Source: Sphingomonas sp. FARSPH (lineage in GTDB: Bacteria; Pseudomonadota; Alphaproteobacteria; Sphingomonadales; Sphingomonadaceae). Taken from it: a stretch of 64,000 nucleotides of DNA. A program made the translations under genes and the position numbers. The notes under the pieces were generated by a model. That model did not search any database, was not told the DNA's origin, and saw only the letters and a program-made list of their open reading frames with translations. Shown piece after piece: positions 59,042-64,000 of this stretch; positions within the stretch are counted from its first letter, which is position 1, and each line of letters opens with the position of its first letter. The DNA lies in the NCBI RefSeq assembly GCF_003355005.1, contig NZ_CP029985.1, forward strand, positions 1-64,000, given 5' to 3'.

Positions 59042-60172
59042 ATGCCGCGCCCGCAGATCCGCCTCAACGAGCCGCAACGGCGGCTGCTGCTGCAATTGCG
59101 GATCGAAGGCGCCGCGTCGCGCACGCGGCTGGCGCAATCGCTCGGCATGAACGGCGCGACGATGACGCGGCTGACGCAGTCGCTGCTGGCGCTCGACCTG
59201 ATCGAGGAGCAGGAGGCGCGCGATGCGCCCGCGCGGGGGCGGCCGATGGTGCCGCTCGCCGTGTCCGGCAATGGCGGCTGGGCAATCGGCGCGGCGCCAC
59301 ATCCCGGCTGGCTCGAGCTCGTCATCGTCGATTTCTGCGGGCGGCCGATCGTCCACGACACGACCCCCTTCGACGATCCCGCCCCCCGCGTATTCGCGCA
59401 GATGGTGGAGCAGCGGCTGCAGATGCTGGCGGCGGCTCACGGCTTCCGGCGCGGCAAGTTCCTGGGCCTGGGCGTCGCGGTGCCGGGTTACGCGTTGCCG
59501 GGCGACCGCAACCGCCGCATCGTCGTCGATCGGCTGGCGGGATGGAATGCGGTGCCGCTGGCCGAGACGATCGGCGACGCGCTGGGCATGCCGGTGTGGA
59601 TCGAAAACGACGCGAGCGCCGCCGCGCTGGCGGAATATTACCAAGACAACATCATCGGCCGGTACCGGTCGGTACTGACGCTGTTCCTCGGCCATGGCAT
59701 CGGCGGCGGCCTGATCGCGGAGCGCGACCTGTTTCTGGGGGAGCATGGCAATGCGGGCGAGGTCGGCCGCCTGTTCCCCGGCCAGCGCGACCGGCCGTCT
59801 GGCATCGACCTGCTCCACGTCTTGCGCGATGCGGGCGTCCCGATCGATTCGCTGGCCGAGATCGAGATGCTGCGCGAAACGCACGCGCCGCTGATCGCCG
59901 CCTGGATCGATCGGGTCGTCGAACAGCTGGATCAGGCGGTGCTGAGCGGCACCGTATGGCTCGATCCAGGCGCGGTGATGGTGTCGGGCGCGCTGCCACT
60001 GCCCCTGCTGAAGCGCATCGCGGAGGGGCTGTCGCAGCGTTCGCAGGCGCGCGACGATAATTACCGGTCGTCGCTGCCGGCCATTCGCGCCTCCCGCATC
60101 GGCAGCCGCGCGGTGGTGATCGGCGCGGCGATGATCCCCATCCATGCCATCACCGCGCAGACCACGATTTAA
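59042..60172 (+). CDS. ROK family transcriptional regulator
   Basis: A 376-residue regulator. Residues 10-65 form a winged helix (NEPQRRLLLQLRIEGAASRTRLAQSLGMNGATMTRLTQSLLALDLIEE). The rest is a sugar-kinase-like ROK domain with IENDASAAALAEYY, FLGHGIGGGLIAERDLFLGEHGNAGEVG and VMVSGALPLP. The GEHGNAGEVG metal/sugar region is present, but the usual C-x-C-G-x-x-G-C-x-E zinc cluster is replaced by GRLFPGQRDRPSGID with no cysteines. It is therefore probably zinc-independent. It likely represses the divergent permease and the downstream receptor/GDPD genes until a sugar-type ligand is bound. Confidence 0.9.
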   Translation: MPRPQIRLNEPQRRLLLQLRIEGAASRTRLAQSLGMNGATMTRLTQSLLALDLIEEQEARDAPARGRPMVPLAVSGNGGWAIGAAPHPGWLELVIVDFCGRPIVHDTTPFDDPAPRVFAQMVEQRLQMLAAAHGFRRGKFLGLGVAVPGYALPGDRNRRIVVDRLAGWNAVPLAETIGDALGMPVWIENDASAAALAEYYQDNIIGRYRSVLTLFLGHGIGGGLIAERDLFLGEHGNAGEVGRLFPGQRDRPSGIDLLHVLRDAGVPIDSLAEIEMLRETHAPLIAAWIDRVVEQLDQAVLSGTVWLDPGAVMVSGALPLPLLKRIAEGLSQRSQARDDNYRSSLPAIRASRIGSRAVVIGAAMIPIHAITAQTTI

Positions 60173-60182
60173 TTACATGTAA
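60173..60182. promoter_or_regulatory. TTACATGTAA palindrome before TonB receptor
   Basis: A perfect ten-base palindrome directly after the ROK stop codon and 61 bases before the receptor ATG, followed by the AT-rich GCAAATAAAAC. It is a plausible operator of the receptor/GDPD genes. Which protein binds is unknown. Confidence 0.35.
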
Positions 60183-60243
60183 GCAAATAAAACTGTCATC
60201 GACCGCTGCGATGGGCCCGCCATTCAATCCGATGGGGGGTAAC

Positions 60244-62757
60244 ATGAAGAACCGATTGCTGGTGGGCGCCGCGCTGTGCGTCACGCCGTTCCTGATACAA
60301 ACGGCATTTGCCCAGGCCATCGCGTCTGCGGACGCGGCGACGACCGCGGCAGCGGCAGCGTCGGCGCAGGACGAGGACCGGTCCGACATCATCGTCACCG
60401 GCTCGGCCCGTCAGCAGCGCCGCTTCGACGTCTCCTACGCGGTCAATTCGCTGGCGCAGTCGGACATCCAGAAGCTCGCGCCCAAGAGCACGACCGACCT
60501 GATCGGCACGCTGCCTGGCATCCACGTCGAGGCCACCGGCGGCGAGGTGCAGAACATCACCCGGGTGCGCGGCATCCCGACCGACCGCGGCTTCCTCTAT
60601 TACCAGCAGGACGGCCTGCCGCTGTTCCAGGAGCTGGACGGCTGGTTCTTCAACCAGGGCGACGGCATGAACCGGCTCGACCTGATGACCGACCGGATCG
60701 AGGTGGTGCGCGGCGGTCCGGCGCCGATCTACGCCAGCACCGCGGCCGCGATCGCCAACGTCATCACCGTGACCGGCACCGACACGACCCGGGGCAAGGT
60801 GCAGGCGACGGTCGGCGACACCGGCTATTACCGGATGGACGCGTATCAGGCGGGGCCGCTGGGCGGCGACACCTATTACGCGGTCGGCGGCTTCATCCGC
60901 TACCACGACGGCTATCGCGACTCGGGTTTCCCGAGCGACCGCGGCGGCCAGATCCGCGCCAATATCAAGCACGACCTGCCGAACGGCTTCATCAAGCTGT
61001 CGGGCCAGTTCACCGACGATCACAACGTCTTCTATCTGTCGATCCCGACCAACGATCCGCGCAATCCGTCGGTCAGCCTCAACCCGTATATCGATTATTT
61101 CGACGGCACGCTGAACACGCCGGCGCTGCGCAACGTCACCATCCGCTATCGCGACCCGACCGGCACGATCCAGACCCAACGCGGCGACCTCGCCAACGGC
61201 CGCCATATCGTCTTCGGCAACTTCGCGGTGGATTACGAAGGCGACCATGGCGACTGGCACGTCTCCGCCAAGGGCGGCCTGACGCTGGGCACCGTGCATT
61301 TCGACGCCTTCTACTCGACGTCCAACCCGGTCGACGCGACCAGCTTCGCCAACGGCTATCTCGCCGCGGCGACGGCGGCCTTCGGCCCAAACGTCGCGCG
61401 CATGGGCTACAGCTTCGCCGGCACCGGCGGCCAGGGCACATACAATCCGGCTGCGGATTCGGGCCTGGTGATGCAGGCGCAGTATCGCGCGATCCAGACC
61501 GACTTCTATTCGTCGCAGGGCGATCTGTCGGTGACGCGCAAGTTCGAAACCGGCATCGGCACGCACGACATCCGCGTCGGCACCTACGGCTCGCTGTGGG
61601 GGCAGAAGATGTTCACCACCTATCAGAACTACCTGATCCAGGTGAAATCGCAGCCGAAGACGCTGGACCTTGCCGCCTATTCGGCGAGCGGCGCGGTGCT
61701 GGGCTATGTCACGGACAACGGCTCGCTCAACGACGCGGTGTCGCTCAACGCGGGTAGTGTCGATGGACAGCTGATCGCGCTGTACGGTACCGACACCTGG
61801 GACATCACCGACCGGCTGCGCCTCGACGCGGGCTTCCGGCGCGAATGGTACAGCTACAGCGGCTATGCCCGCCTGACCGGATCGTACAATCTGGGCGATG
61901 CCACGACGCTCGCCGACAACAGCACGCGCGGCTTCACCGGCGGCATCGGCACGCTGCGCCTGAAGCAGCAGGCGACCAACTGGACGGTCGGCGCCAATTA
62001 CGATCTCAGCCGGCATATCGGCGTCTACCTGCGCGCCTCGCAGCTCGACGTCCCGCCGAGCACGACGCTCGCCTTCACCTATCCGACGCCGCCGGCGATA
62101 GCGACCAAGGCGAAGCTGTACGAGGCGGGCATCAAGCTCGCCTCTGCCGGATCGTATCTCTACGTCACCGGCTTTTACACCAAGTTCGATCCGCTGAACG
62201 CGAGCTTTGCGGGCTTCAACCCCGCGACCGGCCGCGCGGACGTGACGACGACCTTCATCGGCACCGCCGAGACGAAGGGCATGGAGGCGGACGGCCGCCT
62301 GCGCCTGCCCGGTCCCTTCTCGATCGCCGGATCGGTGACCGTGCAGAACCCGCGCTACCTCAATTTCAGCAGCAACACCGGCCTCGATGGCAGCCGCGCC
62401 AACGGCAAGCAGATCATCCGCGAGCCCAAGCTGTTCCTGAACGTGCGTCCGACCGCGGACTTCACGATCGGCGGCGCCGGCGTCAGCATTTACGGCCGGT
62501 ACGACTATGTCAGCCAGCGCTACACCGACTTCTTCAATTCGACGGCATTGCCGGCCTACGGGTCGTTCGGCGTCGGCGCGATGGTGACGACGGGCCTGTG
62601 GCAGTTCCAGGTGGCGGGCGACAACGTCACCAACGCGCATGGCTTTACCGAGGGCAATACCGCGGGCGACCGGTTCGGACAGGGCGTGCCGACGGCGATC
62701 TTCGGTCGCCCGCTGTTCGGCCGCAACGTCCGCTTCATCGTCAGCCGCAAGTGGTGA
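60244..62757 (+). CDS. TonB-dependent receptor of the GDPD cluster
   Basis: An 837-residue outer-membrane receptor. The signal peptide MKNRLLVGAALCVTPFLIQT ends near AFAQ. The TonB box is RSDIIVTGSARQQ. The plug contains TTDLIGTLPGIHVEATGGEVQNITRVRGIPTDRGFLYYQQDGLPLF and DRIEVVRGGPAPIYASTAAAIANVIT, and the 22-stranded barrel ends NVRFIVSRKW. GGGGGT lies just upstream of the ATG. The plug is of the siderophore/cobalamin-like FecA group rather than the RagA-like group. With GDPD, GPH and ROK genes adjacent it likely imports a glycerophosphodiester or glycosylated phosphodiester, not iron. The GDPD gene follows after 82 bp. Confidence 0.92.
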   Translation: MKNRLLVGAALCVTPFLIQTAFAQAIASADAATTAAAAASAQDEDRSDIIVTGSARQQRRFDVSYAVNSLAQSDIQKLAPKSTTDLIGTLPGIHVEATGGEVQNITRVRGIPTDRGFLYYQQDGLPLFQELDGWFFNQGDGMNRLDLMTDRIEVVRGGPAPIYASTAAAIANVITVTGTDTTRGKVQATVGDTGYYRMDAYQAGPLGGDTYYAVGGFIRYHDGYRDSGFPSDRGGQIRANIKHDLPNGFIKLSGQFTDDHNVFYLSIPTNDPRNPSVSLNPYIDYFDGTLNTPALRNVTIRYRDPTGTIQTQRGDLANGRHIVFGNFAVDYEGDHGDWHVSAKGGLTLGTVHFDAFYSTSNPVDATSFANGYLAAATAAFGPNVARMGYSFAGTGGQGTYNPAADSGLVMQAQYRAIQTDFYSSQGDLSVTRKFETGIGTHDIRVGTYGSLWGQKMFTTYQNYLIQVKSQPKTLDLAAYSASGAVLGYVTDNGSLNDAVSLNAGSVDGQLIALYGTDTWDITDRLRLDAGFRREWYSYSGYARLTGSYNLGDATTLADNSTRGFTGGIGTLRLKQQATNWTVGANYDLSRHIGVYLRASQLDVPPSTTLAFTYPTPPAIATKAKLYEAGIKLASAGSYLYVTGFYTKFDPLNASFAGFNPATGRADVTTTFIGTAETKGMEADGRLRLPGPFSIAGSVTVQNPRYLNFSSNTGLDGSRANGKQIIREPKLFLNVRPTADFTIGGAGVSIYGRYDYVSQRYTDFFNSTALPAYGSFGVGAMVTTGLWQFQVAGDNVTNAHGFTEGNTAGDRFGQGVPTAIFGRPLFGRNVRFIVSRKW

Positions 62758-62839
62758 CGCCGCGCCGCTGAGCGCATCCTGACGGCGCGGGCGGGCGATA
62801 GGCGCCGCCCGCCCTACCCCCGTACCGAAAGTTCTCCCC

Positions 62840-63778
62840 ATGTATCGTCCGCTTCTCGCCGGCCTTGCCGCGTGCCTTGCCTGCTCCACCGCCCATGCCG
62901 CGCCGGGGGACGCGCTGCGCCGCCTCGCGGATCCCGACGGCGGCCTGATCGTGATCGCGCATCGCGGCTGCCACGAGGCGGCGCCACGGCACGGTCTTGC
63001 CGCGACGCCGGAAAACTCGCGCGCCGCGTTGCTGCAATGCGTGGCGCTGGGCGCGGACGTCATGGAAACCGACGTCCACCGCAGCCGCGACGGCGCGCTC
63101 GTCATCGTGCACGACGACAGCGTCGAGCGGACCACCAACGGCACCGGCAAGGTCGCCGACCTGACGCTGGCGCAATTAAAGGCGTTGCGGCTGCGCCAGG
63201 ACGAAGGCGGCGCGGCGGCGGCGATCACGACCGAGGCGATGCCGACGCTCGACGAGCTGCTCGCGCTGGCGGAGGGGCGCATCGTCCTCAACCTCGACGT
63301 CAAGGACGCGATCTATGGCGAGGTCGTCGATGCCGTGCGGCGGGCGGGTGCCGAGGACCGCGTGATCGTGAAGACCTTTGCCGGCGCCGCGTCCGTCCCG
63401 CTCGCCGCCATCCCGCCCTACGATCGCGTGCCGTTCGCGGTCATCCCGATCACCGGCGATCCCGCGGCGGCCGACGTGCCCCAGGTCATCGCCACGCAGA
63501 TGCAGGGCCGGATCAAACCGATCGCGATCGAGCTGCCCGTGCTGCCGGTCACCACGCTGCCCGCAGTAATGACGCGCGCGCGCGCGCTGGGCGTGCCGAT
63601 CTGGATCAACACGCTGTTCAAGGGCTTCGTCACCGGGATGGGCGGTGATCCGGAGGCGCGGCACGATCCCGAAAGCGTCTGGGGCCAGCTCGCCGACCAG
63701 GGCGTACGGGTGTTTCAGACCGACGCGGTCGAGGATCTGCTGCGCTACCGCGCGACGCGCGCGCATCGCGCCCGCTGA
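62840..63778 (+). CDS. Secreted glycerophosphodiester phosphodiesterase
   Basis: A 312-residue exported enzyme (signal peptide MYRPLLAGLAACLACSTAHA). GDPD active-site motifs are intact: IAHRGCHEAAPRHG...TPENS (His and Glu), METDVHRSRDGALVIVHDDSVERTTNGTG (E-x-D and second His), and LNLDVKD. It cleaves glycerophosphodiesters to glycerol 3-phosphate and an alcohol in the periplasm. CHEAAPRH extends the loop after HRG by several residues compared with GlpQ-type enzymes. The C-terminal segment VWGQLADQGVRVFQTDAVEDLLRYR is typical. It is in line with the TonB receptor gene and is probably co-transcribed with it. Confidence 0.92.
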   Translation: MYRPLLAGLAACLACSTAHAAPGDALRRLADPDGGLIVIAHRGCHEAAPRHGLAATPENSRAALLQCVALGADVMETDVHRSRDGALVIVHDDSVERTTNGTGKVADLTLAQLKALRLRQDEGGAAAAITTEAMPTLDELLALAEGRIVLNLDVKDAIYGEVVDAVRRAGAEDRVIVKTFAGAASVPLAAIPPYDRVPFAVIPITGDPAAADVPQVIATQMQGRIKPIAIELPVLPVTTLPAVMTRARALGVPIWINTLFKGFVTGMGGDPEARHDPESVWGQLADQGVRVFQTDAVEDLLRYRATRAHRAR

Positions 63779-63848
63779 GCCGAGGCGCCGGTCCACCGAC
63801 CTGCGGGCCGCCATTGCCAAATTCGCCCCGCGCGTGCTTTGCGAGGCC

Positions 63849-64000
63849 ATGGCGAAACGGAAGCGCTATCTCACCGCGACAATGCCGGATGGCTACGTCA
63901 AGACGATCGGCCCGACCGCGGCGGCGCTGACGCATTACTGGCGGATCGTCGCGGTGACCGAGGACGGGCGGACCGAGGTCTTCTGGGGCCATGCCAAGTC
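63849..64000 (+). CDS. Hypothetical protein, N-terminal fragment
   Basis: An ATG at 63849 opens MAKRKRYLTATMPDGYVKTI, continuing through PTAAALTHYWRIVAVTEDGRTEVFWGHAK to the window edge (50 codons seen). The basic start and DGYVKTIGPTAAALTHYWRI pattern look like a small soluble protein. No family is recognised from this part. Confidence 0.55.
   Translation, partial: MAKRKRYLTATMPDGYVKTIGPTAAALTHYWRIVAVTEDGRTEVFWGHAK

Noticed and set aside
60196..63303. Open minus-strand frame of 1035 codons antisense to the TonB receptor and GDPD genes
   Set aside because: The frame is rich in Arg, Asp, His and Val repeats typical of antisense reading of GC-rich genes. It has no recognisable domain, and the plus-strand genes have complete motifs.

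Overview
The window looks like chromosomal DNA of a GC-rich alphaproteobacterium, most likely a Sphingomonas-type member of the Sphingomonadales. This rests on very high GC third-codon usage, abundant TonB-dependent receptors, sphingomonad-style neighbourhoods (gap, then zapA-6S RNA-5-formyl-THF cyclo-ligase-DUF2842) and GNRA-looped extragenic palindromes. There is no sign of a prophage, plasmid, insertion sequence or CRISPR array. The species assignment is an inference.

Layout. 1-2.3 kb: 5' end of gap, a small coiled-coil gene, zapA, a 6S RNA, the folate salvage ligase, DUF2842 and two tRNA-Asp(GTC) genes. 2.4-25.1 kb: a large acyl-CoA catabolic region. It holds an acyl-CoA ligase, a family VIII-type esterase, a FadB/FadJ-type multifunctional enzyme, five acyl-CoA dehydrogenase polypeptides, two thioesterases, two SDRs, an APH-like kinase and a zinc alcohol dehydrogenase. 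Its regulators are a double-domain TetR protein and a MarR protein. Four of the dehydrogenase polypeptides form two long/short pairs, and the fifth lies with the kinase as in ACAD10/11 or levulinate (lva) type gene sets. The region probably degrades an unusual hydroxylated or branched carboxylic acid by modified beta-oxidation.

25.2-42.6 kb: an EF-hand protein with a two-component system, an MHS-family permease, a GH92 glycosidase, a Crp/Fnr regulator, a two-domain phospholipase D, a deaminase coupled to an ABC1 kinase, and a second two-component system divergent from a CzcC/CzcA metal-efflux pair that lacks an adjacent adaptor gene. The response regulator of this second system is split by a one-base frameshift. 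42.6-49.3 kb: an operon with overlapping start and stop codons, encoding a TonB receptor, a DUF6445-like protein, a flavin-dependent halogenase homologue and a GH35/DUF5597 beta-galactosidase.

49.9-64 kb: an M3 peptidase, a LysR/NAD-epimerase divergent pair, a frameshifted FAD monooxygenase, several small conserved-looking genes (including a SEC-C UPF0149 protein and a DUF427 protein), and a nutrient-uptake cluster. That cluster is a GPH-type permease divergent from a ROK regulator, followed by a TonB receptor and a secreted glycerophosphodiester phosphodiesterase. The window ends inside a small gene of unknown function.

Both frameshifts are single missing bases in C/G runs, so assembly error must be excluded before either gene is called a pseudogene.
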